Part shown: piece by piece, positions 12,621 through 23,876 of the stretch | Layout of the letters: each line of letters opens with the position of its first letter | Numbering within the stretch: the stretch's first letter is position 1 | Source: Cucumis sativus | Lineage: Eukaryota; Streptophyta; Magnoliopsida; Cucurbitales; Cucurbitaceae | Length of the DNA stretch: 64,000 nucleotides | Reading direction: 5' to 3' | Assembly (NCBI RefSeq): GCF_000004075.3 | Contig: NC_026661.2 | Coordinates: forward strand, 17,760,307-17,824,306 | Notes under the pieces: model-generated | What the model was told of the DNA's origin: nothing | What the model saw: only the letters and a program-made list of their open reading frames with translations | The model's database searches: none | Made by a program: the position numbers and the translations under genes

Positions 12621-13345
12621 GAATCTCAACACTGCAAATGGACTCTTTCTTAGTCCAGAGTGCTGTTTTACATTCTTCTTGAATTCTACTTACCACATTC
12701 ATCGGCTCTCGACAATTTGGTTCGATAGTTTGAAAAGGAAATTCCCTTATGAGGTCCCGCCCGAAGAGGAAAGAACTCAAATTTGAATGCTGCCTGCTTG
12801 TGGAATCGAAAAGGGTTGTTTGATAACCTCTCTAAATGAAAAACCCTAAAAAGAAATTTTGACAAGTAACTTTATGGTATATGTATATAAATGACCTCTT
12901 GTTCCCTTTTTTGACTTCCAGTGTTACACTTTTTTTGGGGTTAAACAGTCTTTTATCTTTCAAGTTTATGGTTAGTGCATTAGTTTACTAATAAAAACTC
13001 TAACTGATTTTGGATGAGTTGTTTCATATTGTGGTGGTCTTGGTTGGGTGCTTGAAGATCGTTTAGGACGTATTCGTCTCATGAAATTGGTCTTGGTCAT
13101 CCGGTGTTTGGTTGTGAAGCTTTTTGAAGTAATAACAATTTGCTCTACAATATGTATATATTTCACCGATCCATATATAAAATATTATAGTTGAATATAA
13201 TTGTTTGGAAGAGTTCAGGAGGTTAAGACAAAGAAGGTGGTGAGTTTGGAAATTGTCTTTTTGAGTTTGGTGGTATAGTTTTCAGTTTTAAGAATTGAAA
13301 ATATAACAAAATTTGTAAAATCTATTTCTTATAGGCAGTATTGAA
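12621..13345. other. XPD 3' flank and intergenic DNA
   Basis: Probable XPD 3' UTR (first 200-300 bases) followed by AT-rich intergenic DNA. No gene, transposon end or strong repeat was recognised. Confidence 0.5.
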
Positions 13346-13440
13346 AAAAAAAGTAAAATTTAGATCACACAAAATTATTGCTTGCTCATAGAAAATATAA
13401 AATTTAGATCACAAACAATCATTGCTGATAGAAAATATAA
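13346..13440. repeat. Local direct duplication of about 45 bp
   Basis: The phrase AAATTTAGATCACA...CATTGCT...ATAGAAAATATAAAAT occurs twice in succession (about 13356-13401 and 13402-13445). A related single copy lies at about 18568-18615. The repeat belongs to the flank shared by the two TAXI-like gene fragments. Confidence 0.6.
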
Positions 13441-13569
13441 AATCCAATATCAGATGGATTTTTTTTTATTCTTTCATGATATAGTAATTTTTAATATAAT
13501 ACAGGTGAGATAAAAGTATAATACTATTTGTGTTATCCACGTGGGAATTATTTATGGGAATTAAACTGT

Positions 13570-13860
13570 TGTTGACAAAAGTAAAGTTGAAGTTTTGAAC
13601 ATGAAGTTCCTTCCATTAGTGCCGAACAACTTAATCCAAATCCGAAATTTTCAAGATCATACTCCAACAAATGGTCTTCCATTTGCAGTCTTCCAATTAC
13701 GATCGGCCTTCTTGGAAATTCTCCGCCATCGATGAATCCTAAGCACCAAGAACATCCATTCCATTGATCTTCTTAATCCAACTTGCATCGCATTTCTTCC
13801 CTTAATTTCCACACAACTTTCCCTTTCTTCATTATCAGATCCACCATTGACACCCTCACA
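13570..13860 (-). pseudogene. 3'-end fragment of the TAXI/basic-7S-globulin-like gene (copy A)
   Basis: The minus strand is clearly homologous to the last ~280 bases of the intact gene at 16826-18181. Shared phrases include the 3' flank (TTGAACATGAAGTTCC), the codons for the C-terminal phenylalanine-rich end, and the block encoding LGFI-x-GGEFPRTP. Relative to the intact gene it has indels that break the reading frame, and everything upstream of the C-terminal ~90 codons is absent. The 3' flank (13345-13570) matches the flank of the second fragment at 18560-18945. It is best read as a truncated tandem duplicate. Confidence 0.75.
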
Positions 13861-14333
13861 TGTCACTTTTAATATACACATTGAAACCATGATAGATAAT
13901 CTAGAAAATGAATATTATTTTCTCTCCATTTTCTTGATATCTTCTCGTCAAGACAACATTATTTGTTGGATGCACTCAAAAAAGATAATGGTGGAATGTT
14001 TTAGTTGAAAAGTGGACCAAAAGGAAACCATTGGTCCACTTACTCCTACAAATTAGTCAAATTATCCGCATATAACTATTATACTTGTTTTTTCCTATTT
14101 TACTCTTTCTTTGTAACCATTTTTAAAATTAATTTGAGGATAGTTTTGTCCTTTTTTCAAATCACATCAAATATTTGCTAATTAATTTCTAATTATTTGT
14201 GAATTAAAAAGGTAGAATATGAAATGTATTTATCTATTTATTTCTAAAAAGAAAACCACTCTAGTTATCACTCTACCTTTAATTATAATTGCATTGGTTT
14301 CCAGATTTTTTAAACTTCACTAGTTTTGCAATA

Positions 14334-15199
14334 TCATTCTTATTTGATACTATAAAATGAGTCTTCATCACTCCATTTTCTAAAACTTGTCTTCTCTGGG
14401 TTTCTTTTGCACACAACTCAATTTCTCTTAAAATTCATTTTTTGATTTAAAAAATGGTAGGTAAGGACATCTTTTTTGTTCCTTCATGTACATAGTTTCT
14501 TCTAGCAAATTTTATTTTGTATTATTGATAGCGACAAAGGCAAAAAATTATTAAGGATTTTCATTGCACTCTAAGAGCTTTTAATAATTATGCACCTCTT
14601 TCCACTCATGCTAGAAAATGTTTGTGGAATGAATTTGGCTAGAAAGATCATTCTTGGGTCTTTAAGACTATCTATATGAATGTTTTTATGATATTTTCAT
14701 TATTGACTTGATTTTTTTTTTTTACTAAAAAAAGACAAGTATGCTATGCATACTTAATTATTTGGTAACTGCAATTATGTTTTTATGTTTTTCATTTTTT
14801 TAAAGTGATATACTCTTCTTCCTGCTACGATAATAAATATTGTGAAGTAGTACTTAATAGTTCTTTATTTTATTATTTTTAAATATCAAAGTGACCTACT
14901 TTTAATAAAAAATATTTATTATAATTTAAGAAATTTTACACTAATTACAATCCACTTTTCTTAAATATTTTGTTTTACATAACTTATTAAACTTGACTAT
15001 TTTAGTTTTCAACTACCAAAATCTTACCATTCTCACATTTTCCCTTTTTCCTTTTAGGTAAATTTTTTTTTTATTTATACAATATTCATATTATGCTATT
15101 TATACAAATCCCACTCTTTTTATGTACTAAAACAAAAATGACAAATTATACTAAAACAAAATAACAAATTTCACGTGCAATGCACGTGTTACTAACTAG
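14334..15199 (+). mobile_element. Candidate non-autonomous Helitron (about 866 bp)
   Basis: The right end has a 7-bp-stem hairpin, CACGTGCAATGCACGTG (15172-15188), then TTACTAA, then CTAG (15196-15199) followed by T. This is the standard plant Helitron 3' terminus (short GC-richer hairpin, 7-12 nt, CTRR, inserted before T). A matching left end is TC at 14334 preceded by A, followed within 25 nt by TACTATAAAA, which resembles the plant Helitron 5' consensus TCTCTACTACTATTAAAA. No Rep/helicase coding is visible, so it would be non-autonomous. The 3' end is well supported; the 5' end is a candidate. Confidence 0.6.
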
Positions 15200-16825
15200 T
15201 AGAAAGAAATGTGCGCAAGTTTTTCACAATTTTTTAGTTCATAGTTATCAATTACTCGATTTTTTTTTATATAAGTTAAATGTTTTAAATGAGTTCGAAA
15301 ATCTTCTTGCCATTAGTTTTGGATGGAAGCTTATCCTTGAAATTTGAACTTATTGGGTACTTTGGGGATTCGAAGTACAAAAACAATTCAAAGATTATAT
15401 GAATACAACATAATTAAACTTGAATCTTTTAGCCAACAACTTCAATTTATGCGTTATGTAGCCTCCTTGGAGTGAAAATGACTAAGGCTTCCTTTAAGAA
15501 CGACCTTTCTCACTTCTTTCAACTCAAACTCAAGCTTCCTCTCTACAAATTTAACTAGCAGCCCCAACTTAGAAAATGTCCAATTTTTAAATTTTTCGAA
15601 CTAATTTCAGCCAAATCGCACGTGTAAAATTTAAAAAATTTCCTTATGAAGTGATCTATGTATAATGAGCCTTGCACAAAACCTTCTTGACACCTCCTAC
15701 TTGTCGAAATTTAACTTAGGCATGCAGAGGACACGTGGAAACCACTAAACCGACTTACCATTTCGTCCAACTTTACTCAAAACACCTGACTAAAACGCCT
15801 CAAGCCTTTAGAAAGCCTTGCTAACCTCTTTAACCTTGACCGCAAGCCCCATCTTGCTTACTCAAGTCTCAACACCTACTTCTCCACGCCTCACTAACCT
15901 CTAAAGACAAAGTCTTCAGTCACTTAGCCGCCTAGCTTAAACGCCTAAATGACCATCTTCACCGCCCAATAACCTCTTAAGACAAGCTTTCTCGGCCACA
16001 CACACAAACTCATGCATGGCTACCAACCTATGTCCAAACGACTAGATAACCTCTTTGGATGTTATTTTCTGTTCTTTTGGTTGCCCACCAAGTCCAAAAC
16101 ACCTAGAGTGTGGATTTAGCCAAATTTCTCACTTTTCAACTTAGCCTCCTTAACTTTTTAAATATTCCTACTTATGATTCCTTCTTTTCACCTACCATGA
16201 CATACTTACAATGACACTTCTTAAGCTTACTTTCCATCTTAACTTCCTTTAAATTGACCTCCCAAACTTTTGAAAAACTCAATTTTCTTAGGGTTTGGAA
16301 TTTACAATCATAATAATGGGCAATGCTATCATTTATTCCTTACTATTTTGTAAATTTGAAGCTCAATGTCCTTTTTATGAAGAAAAAAAATGGTAATTGA
16401 GTCTATATTTAGACTGTATAAGTTAAAACTTTATAAATGAATTAATTGAAACCTTTAAAATGACCAAGTGAACTATTTAATTTACTTTTAAATCTACAAA
16501 ATTCAAGCATTTTGGCTAAGAAAGTTTCTAAGTAAAAATAGGGTTTGAGATCATTTTGGATTTTGAAAAATGTACTAAATAACAAAATTCATTCGAAACA
16601 TATTAGGAATTGAAATCTTCAAAACCGAAATTTTAAAGAAGACGTTAGAGAATGTCAAACTTTTATTCTGATAGATTTAAAAGTTACAAGCAGTCTCTAC
16701 AATTAATAAAATTCTGAAAAGTAATCCACATATTAGGGACTGAATTGTAATCATAGATGATGGAGATTAAGTTTGTAGTAATCAACCAAATTTGAAGTTT
16801 GACCCAAAATTTCTTCTAAAATTAT
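15200..16825. other. Intergenic DNA with an unclassified repetitive-looking segment
   Basis: Positions 15265-15345 resemble 19315-19395 (TTTAAAxGAGTTxxAAAATC...TTAGTTTTxxATG), so part of this spacer is duplicated on the other side of the intact TAXI-like gene. Positions 15440-16270 are less AT-rich and contain many short variants of TAACCTCT and AACGCCT, suggesting decayed repeat DNA of unknown class. No reading frame of note was seen. The last ~500 bases are the AT-rich 3' flank of the TAXI-like gene. Confidence 0.45.
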
Positions 16826-18181
16826 TTAAAAGAAAGTGTTGTTTGCAGAAGTGAAGTCGAATTTTGAACATGAAGTTCCCTCCTTTAATGCCGAAGAGCT
16901 AAATCCAAATCTGAAATTTTCAAGATCGAACTGCAACAAATGATCTTCCATTTGCAAACCTCCGATCACGATCGGCGTTCTTGGAAACTCTCCGCCATTG
17001 ATGAATCCCAAGCACCAAGCATCCACTCCCTTCTTCTTAATCCTCACCATCGTATTCCTCCCCCCTAATTTCCACACCACTTTCTCTTTCTCCATAACCA
17101 AATCCACCACCGGAGCCTTCGCCTGTCCTTCCGCCGTCACTCCCACGCTCTTTGCCTCATAGCACACTCCGAACGGCTCTACCGCATTTATCAACTTGAA
17201 GTTGAGTACAACCGCTTCCTTCATAAACACCGTCGCGAATGCTCTATAAATCGAACTCCGTAGCAACGCGTAATTGGTGGAGGTGCTGATCTTAGCCCCA
17301 CCGCGACCGTGAATCGGCTCAAACGACAATAAAGATGTGTTGAACGGCACCACCTTGCCGTTGATTCTAATGGCGGAGAGTCCAACGTAATACTCGTAAG
17401 ACGGTAACCAATAGGTGTAAATCGAGGCGCTAACCGGATTGAAGAGCAATGGTGTGTAAGTTAGGGATTTAGAAAGATCAACATTGGGGGAAAATCTGTA
17501 CGGGCCTTTAGATCCGAAGAAAGCAACACCAGGCCCTGACCTCGCTCCTGATAAACAAATGGCAAAATACTTAGGGCTACTGAATTTTGCACTAATCACC
17601 GATGGAATCGATAAGTTGGAACGGCCGAGCGCGGCTAGGCCAATGACATTCTTAGCAACTTCTCGGAGGAAATTGGTCTTGACGCATGCGAAAGGAAATT
17701 CAGGAATGCGACGGAGTGGAGCGGATGTGGAGCCGCCTGTGGTGGAGAGAGCAAGAACATCAGTGATGACATTCTCGGAATCGGTGAGCTTAGGGTGATC
17801 GTAATCAACAAAATGATCTCTGAGGGATGGGTTTTCTGGATAGGCGTAAGAGAAGATGGTGTCGTTAGCACAGATAGGAGAGGGAGCTTGGACGCAGGAG
17901 CCGCAAATAGCCTGGTTGAAGGAATTGGAGAGAGGGGTATTGCAAAGGACGAATTTGTAAGAGGAAGAGTTGTAATTTTGGTAGCAGTGGATCCAGGAGA
18001 AGGCGCCGCCGAGGTCGAGGTAGAGGGAGGCTGGGCGGAGGGGAGTTTTGAGGTGGAGGGAGATGGAGTAGAGGAGAGAGGTATGGTGTTTGTAGAGAGG
18101 AGCAATGAGAGCTGTTTGAAGAGAATACAAAGGAAATGAAATGAGGAAGAAGAAGAAGAAAAAGAGGGGAGGAGTTGACAT
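16826..18181 (-). CDS. TAXI / EDGP / basic-7S-globulin-like A1 aspartic-protease-fold protein (451 aa)
   Basis: A single exon encodes a secreted pepsin-fold protein of the plant xylanase-inhibitor (TAXI), EDGP and gamma-conglutin group. Residues 1-22 form a very hydrophobic signal peptide with a run of phenylalanines. The first active-site loop reads DLGG (56-59) instead of DTG, as in TAXI proteins. At the second site the sequence is STSTNYALLRSSIYRAF, where true proteases have a DSG; again this is TAXI-like, so the protein is probably catalytically inactive. Cysteine-rich N-lobe segments (WIHCYQ, GSCVQAPSPICAND) and a C-terminal IVIGGLQMEDHLLQFD block match the family. Known members bind fungal glycanases or hormones; the role here is inferred. 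Broken 3' fragments of the same gene lie on both sides. Confidence 0.88.
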   Translation of the reverse strand: MSTPPLFFFFFFLISFPLYSLQTALIAPLYKHHTSLLYSISLHLKTPLRPASLYLDLGGAFSWIHCYQNYNSSSYKFVLCNTPLSNSFNQAICGSCVQAPSPICANDTIFSYAYPENPSLRDHFVDYDHPKLTDSENVITDVLALSTTGGSTSAPLRRIPEFPFACVKTNFLREVAKNVIGLAALGRSNLSIPSVISAKFSSPKYFAICLSGARSGPGVAFFGSKGPYRFSPNVDLSKSLTYTPLLFNPVSASIYTYWLPSYEYYVGLSAIRINGKVVPFNTSLLSFEPIHGRGGAKISTSTNYALLRSSIYRAFATVFMKEAVVLNFKLINAVEPFGVCYEAKSVGVTAEGQAKAPVVDLVMEKEKVVWKLGGRNTMVRIKKKGVDAWCLGFINGGEFPRTPIVIGGLQMEDHLLQFDLENFRFGFSSSALKEGTSCSKFDFTSANNTFF

Positions 18182-18244
18182 GTTTGTTTTTTGCGTTCTT
18201 AGTTTGAAATGGAACTCATTTTATACAGCAATAAACCATTTTTA

Positions 18245-18330
18245 AAAACACTCCAATTTTCTTTTTCTTTCTTTTTCTTTCTTTTTCTTTCTTTTTTTAA
18301 AAGAGAGAGAAAGAAAGAAAAACGTGGTCA
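18245..18330. repeat. CTTTTT/CTTTC microsatellite upstream of the TAXI-like gene
   Basis: Repeated TTTTTCTTTC units at 18258-18298, followed by a GA-rich run, form a pyrimidine/purine tract about 60-120 bp 5' of the TAXI-like start codon. Such tracts are common in plant leaders and promoters. Confidence 0.6.
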
Positions 18331-18817
18331 ATTTATAAATTGAAAATAACAAAATAACAAAAAAAAAATTAAGAAAAAAACTCTCTTCTTGAAAATATTG
18401 GAATATCAACTTTGTTATATGTGCAGTTTTTTTAAAATATTACTATACACTTAATTATTATTTTAAAAATTATTACCCATTATAATTACCATAAAATGTA
18501 TAGTTTACTTATGATTCGTAGTGTTCGAATTTTGTTCTATAAGAACGTATCAATGAAGAACCTCTTGAAATTTAGATCACACAATATTATTGTTTATAGA
18601 AAATATAAAATCCAATATCACGTGTATCTCTTTTTGTGTTATTCTTTCATGATATAATATTTTTTTTTTAATGTTAGGAGGTTGTATCTAATCATAATGC
18701 TAAATAATTACTCTACTTTGAAAAATTATTAATAATTTTTAATAAAATACATGTGAGATAAAACTAATACTATTTTGTGATATTCCATGTGGGATAGATC
18801 GAATATTTATGGAAGTG

Positions 18818-18945
18818 TTGTTCACACAAGTAAGAAGTTGAAGTTTGAACATGAAGTTCATTCCACTAGTGCTGTAGGACTGAATCCAATCTGAAATTTT
18901 AGAGATCAAACTCTATTTGATGATCTTCCATACACAGTGACTAAA
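18818..18945 (-). pseudogene. 3'-end fragment of the TAXI-like gene (copy B)
   Basis: The minus strand matches the extreme 3' end and 3' flank of the intact gene (TTGAACATGAAGTTC followed by degenerate codons for the last ~35 residues). The 3' flank at 18560-18818 matches that of fragment A (13345-13570), including the TTTAGATCACACAA phrase and the ATTCTTTCATGATATA phrase. It is much shorter and more diverged than fragment A, and no upstream coding sequence remains. Confidence 0.65.
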
Positions 18946-19429
18946 AGTTATCGATTTCTATTATTGATAGAATCTAAAATTTTGTTATAACCTAATTTGA
19001 AAAAATAAAAGTAAGTTGTAAATAAACATAGTTCTAGCCCAAAAATAAATGGTAAGTAAACATAGTTGTAGTTGTAGTTGGCATCCTATCTCACTTTTAG
19101 AAAAAATAACATAAAAATAATTAATTGTGAAAGATAATAATTTTTTCTTTTAATAAAAAGAATTTTGTGGAAGTTCTTCACAACTTTTATATCACAATTA
19201 TTTTTAAGTAAACATTCTTAAATTTTAAAAAATGAAACCAATTTACTGTTTAATATTTTGACAAATTATACAAAACAAAACATCCATATATTTTATTCCA
19301 TGTTAAAAAATAAATTAAATTAAACGTTTAAAACGAGTTTAAAAATCCTCTTAATGTTAGTTTTAAATGAAAGCATACCTTGAATTTTTTTTTTTTTTAG
19401 TAATTTGAAAAAGAAATTTAGTACTAAAT

Positions 19430-19556
19430 AGTTTTTTAAGATGAACTTAACTCAATGATAATTGATATGTAGTTCTCCTTGAGATGAGAGGTTCAATATC
19501 TCATTTTCACGGTTGTTGAGTTACACACAAGAAAAAAAGAAAAAAGAAAAAAAAAT
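19430..19556 (+). mobile_element. tRNA-derived SINE-like element
   Basis: An A-box-like TAACTCAATGATAATTG (about 19447-19463) and a B-box-like GAGGTTCAATATC (about 19488-19500) sit at pol III spacing. They are followed by a short body and an A-rich tail (19526-19556). Imperfect flanking copies of TTAxTACTAAAxAG near 19418 and 19567 could be the target-site duplication, but they do not abut the element exactly. Confidence 0.5.
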
Positions 19557-19701
19557 CACAGTCCTTTATTACTAAAGAGTACGATATCCTCCAAATTCCA
19601 AATAAAGTAAAACAGTACATGATAATAACTACTTGATGAGTAACACTTACTCAAAGTTCTAATGCAAATGAGAAGATTTAACAATGGTTGAACATGAAAT
19701 T

Positions 19702-22700
19702 TTAAACCAAAACAGCACCTTCCATTATAGTAATAGCTTTCCCACGCAACTGAACTCTTTGTTCTTGTTCATCCAGATGGATGTGCAATATTCCACTTCT
19801 AGGTGATGCCTATTAAAAAAGAAACAATAAAAAGGGCAGGTTGTTTTTTCTTTTTTTTCTTTTGAGAAGTTAGATAACTAAAATCTTTATATACCTTAAT
19901 TACACTTAATACTTACTTTTGATAACATATATTCACTTTACAGGATTTGTACATTCTCTTGAACTTACAAAAAGTTTCAACAATATCTGTATCTATCTTA
20001 ACTCTATTTTTATTCAATAATTTCTTTCATATTTTTCCTCCAAAAACTTTGAAAACTAGATTTTCATAGCATATAAAGATTGTTTGGAAGAGAGAGAGTA
20101 CCATATAAGCAACAAAATCAGATTTGCCCAACTTTTTGGCCCAGTAGACTGCCAAAGCACAATGTGCACTCCCACATACAGGATCCTGAATGATATGCAA
20201 CAAATATATATACATATCAGAAGTTTGTAAAGAGCATAGAGGCTGAAGTAGTTGGAAAGAACATCCTTTGAGATTTCCAATACCTCCATTTCCTCCCTAG
20301 TTTTGATACCCAAACTCAAACAAGTTAGGCTAAAAAAATATTTTTCATCCGTGATAATAATTTAGTTTCGTACTTTGATTTGTAACGATTCAGTCCTTAT
20401 ACCTTCAATTTTGTAACAATTTAGTTCTTATACGGTAGGATAATAATTTAGTATGTACTTTCAAATTTATAACAATTTCATACCAAATTCTATCAAATTT
20501 AAGTGTTGATTTTTATTATTTAAAAATTTGGACTTTGTGGCCAATAAACATACAAGGTCTCTAATTAGTTTATTGAAATACCTATATAAGAGATTTGGAC
20601 TCCATTAACTTAACAATAATTTTGATTTGAGACGATAAAAATAACTTTTTCGCTCGTCAAAATCACATTTCTTTCAAATAGTGGTGTTTTCAATGAACTA
20701 AAATTGATTGTAGAAAAATATAAAATCATTTCAAATTGATTTTGGAAGAATTAGGTGATGGGTGATTTTTTTTTGGAGAATTCCCATCAATCACTCCCAA
20801 AATAGATATTTTAGCATTCGTGATTTTTTTAAAAAGGAAATTTAATATTAGAACAAAAAAAAAGAAAAAAGATAACAAACCTTGCTTGTCATTAAATTGT
20901 TAATAAAATAAAAGTTATGTTTTTGAAGTTTATTTCAATATCTGTATACAAACCTATACAACCAAAAATTTAACAATAAAATAAATAGAAATATGTTTTT
21001 ACCATAATTATTTAGTTGAATAATTACTTCTTAAATTGAAAATACAATTACTAATTGGGTAACTCTATATTAACTTTTGGATCTAAACATAATATTAAAA
21101 ATACATATTAAATATAACTTTTAAAAGTTTGGTATCAAATATAAATTTATCTCTTAAAAATCAATTTTGCAAAATCGATTATATCTAAATCTATTTTTTC
21201 AAAATCTAATACTTCAACTATCACTTTCAAACAAACTCTACATCATTACAAATTTTAAAGTTAACCAATTACATTCTAACATACTAAAATTTAGAGACTA
21301 TTTTAATTTTTACTTTACACCAATAATGATTTTTTTCCTTCAACAACTTACAAATAATGAAGAGATGCTTAGTCCGGTTAATTCCATGTATTACCTTCAC
21401 CTCATGCATAAACAATCTAAAATTTTCAATATTATAATATTTAGAGAAAGATTGAGCATTTAATACCTCATAGATCCCAAATTTGGGGCAGAAGTATCGA
21501 GTATAAAAGTCAAATTCCGACTCAGCAGAGGAAGCTCCAGTTATGATTAACCCAGTTCCAGGAAACTTTTGTATCTCATCATAGTTAGGTTGAAAATCTA
21601 CTACTTCTTTATCTGAAGGAAGAACAACCTGCAAAGTGTACAATTGGTTACTTGAATAACTTGAGATACCCACATTCCCAAGTGTTACATGCACACACTA
21701 GTTCCTGCCTTCGTTCCTCTGCGAACCACATCAGAGAGAAAACCGCTTTCATATCATATGTAAAGCCTAGACTCAAGATTCAAATTAGAATTTGAAATCT
21801 GAATTCACCGCCACGTCTCCGGGTGTTTCATAATGACTTTCTCTAGACATAGAAAGTATCCATTAGGCCTTGTTCTTTTGGATTTGAGCCATTTTTATTT
21901 CCTTTTAAGTGACGTTTGGTTTGGCTAGCTCCTCCATTTTCGAAGGATCTCCCGTATGTTGGGCCCCTTTTTTCACACTCTTTCCATAGAAGGCAGGTTA
22001 GCAGATTCGTACACACAATTTTAGAGAAAAAAAAAAGAAAGAAAAGAACTTCACTTGAAAACATATAAAATCTCAATGTCCAGAAGCATCAACCAATTTT
22101 CTCATCTTATAAGAATGAAAAGTATTGTTGTCAACGAAACATCAAAGACAAATGAAGGGCTAACTTACCATGAGATTATTGAATTTCACATTGCACAACT
22201 TAATGTCTACTATAGAGGCAACATTCAAGGCTTTGGAGATTGAAGAAACATCAGCAGCAGAGTCGAGATCAACAGTTTGTATAGCTGGGAGATCCAATTC
22301 AATGAAGTAACTGTCATGTGTTTCACCATTATTATGAACATTTGAAACCTCAAGAAGCTTGACATCTGGAACCTTTTTAGCAGTTAGAATTCCTGAAAGA
22401 GTGGAAAACTCAATAATCTTTGAATTTACTAAACCCGTTGAGAAAAGTATGTGTGCAGCTGCCAATGTTGCATGACCACAAAGCTCTACCTGTAAAAAAG
22501 TTGTCTTAATCAGAAACAATAAGATTTACAATACAAATAATTGTATTACCTTCATTACAAGTAGGGATTATTCATGGGGGGGACGACATCCCTGTCTCTA
22601 CTCCATTTAAGTTAAGTCTAGTCTTTATAGTTCATGAAGTTAGAATTTAGTTCTTAACATTTGAGAACAATTTATGATTAATTTCTATGGTGGTTAGATA

Positions 22701-23876
22701 AAATTCTCGTAGAAACTATTTATGAAAATTTTATCCAACTATATGGACTAAGTTCTCTGTCCTTCTTCAAATAATAGAAACGGAACTTGAAATTTAGCCT
22801 CATTTTTTTTTGTTCCCACAATTTCATTTAATTTTGTAGGGATTCCTACGAAGATCCTTTAGTTTCTTTAAAAAAATAGTAATAAAATATAATGATTTTT
22901 ATAATAGAAAATGACCATTTTAATGGTTAATTTCCAGTGAAAAAGGTTTAGAAATTTTTTGAACAAATAATATTTAGAAAACAAAAATATATTACATCGT
23001 AATCTTGGTTCAAACATATAAAAAAGGGAAATTATTTTAATGAAGAAAACCCTCTCTAAGATTTACAAATATAGTAAATAGGCAGTGGTATTTTGTTATT
23101 ACAATATCATCAAAATTGATTTTGTAGTTCCATCGGTCAAAGAGAACATTTAGACAGAGACAAAAAAAACAATGAAAAAAATGGAAAATGTAGCAACTGG
23201 AATTTGCTCGGTGACAAAGAAAAAACTAAAGCTACTAATTGGGCTCAATTTGATAACTATTACCTTTGGGTTTGGTTTTTGAAAAATCAAGCCTACAAAC
23301 AGAGTTATCTATACATAAATTCAAGTCAAATTTCGAGAACTAAAAAGATTTTTTTAAAGAAATTTGATTTGTTTTTCGTAATTTGACTTAGAATTCGAAT
23401 CAGACACATTTTTTTAAAAGATAAATAAAAAATCAAACGATTATCCATAGCCAAAACTGGTTGATCTCAGAACTTTAATCAAACACACTCAGAGCATTAA
23501 CTTAAAACGGTAAAAGAAAAGAAAAACCTCCGCAACAGGAGTGAACCATCTGAGGCTAAACTTGGGGGGTTTGATGGAGTCATCAGTTTGTTGTTCGTTG
23601 TTTAACGGAATCAAATAACAGGTTTGGGAGATATTGAACTCAGCCGCCAAATCTTTGAGCCATTTCTCATCCCTTTCTTCCTCTAATAGACAAACAGCCG
23701 CTGGATTTCCCTTGAACGTGGACTCGGTGAACGCATCCACCTGTTTGATTCACTCAGAAAAATAAAAATAAATCTGAATCTAAAGTTTCGTAGCCATTGA
23801 ATCCGAATGCAAGATAGGCGAAAGAGATTAGGTTGAAGTAAAATACCACGAAATACTTCACAGGTTTCGTAGCCAT
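19702..23876 (-). CDS. PhzF-like isomerase family protein, copy 1 (6 exons, 305 aa)
   Basis: Exons in transcript order: 23847-23876, 23528-23740, 22169-22489, 21467-21628, 20102-20185 and 19702-19809. All introns are phase 0, giving 305 codons plus stop. The family (bacterial PhzF, human PBLD, plant At4g02860-type proteins) has two similar lobes of diaminopimelate-epimerase fold. Visible signatures: VDAFT near residue 11, KGNPAAVCLL (20-29), LRWFTP, LCGHATLAAAHILFSTG (from 84) and EDPVCGSAHCALAVYW (from 242), which pairs with the first-lobe CGHATLA block. In PhzF the general acid/base is a Glu in an N-x-SET motif; here the motif reads NISQT, with Gln49. The substrate of the plant proteins is not known to me. 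Length matches the family (about 290-310 aa). It is the first copy of a tandem array with the same orientation. Confidence 0.9.
21629..22168 (-). other. Intron 3 of PhzF-like copy 1
   Basis: A 540-bp intron with a less AT-rich middle (about 21700-22000) that has no match in the corresponding 364-bp intron of copy 2. This suggests an insertion or deletion after duplication. No transposon ends were recognised with confidence. Confidence 0.4.

Noticed and set aside
15440-16270. LTR-type element call for the less AT-rich segment
   Set aside because: No terminal repeats, primer-binding site or coding similarity could be seen, so it was left as unclassified repeat-like DNA.
17484-18139. Plus-strand and second minus-strand frames inside the TAXI-like gene
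   Set aside because: They overlap a 451-codon frame with a clear family match. GC-rich coding DNA gives such shadows.
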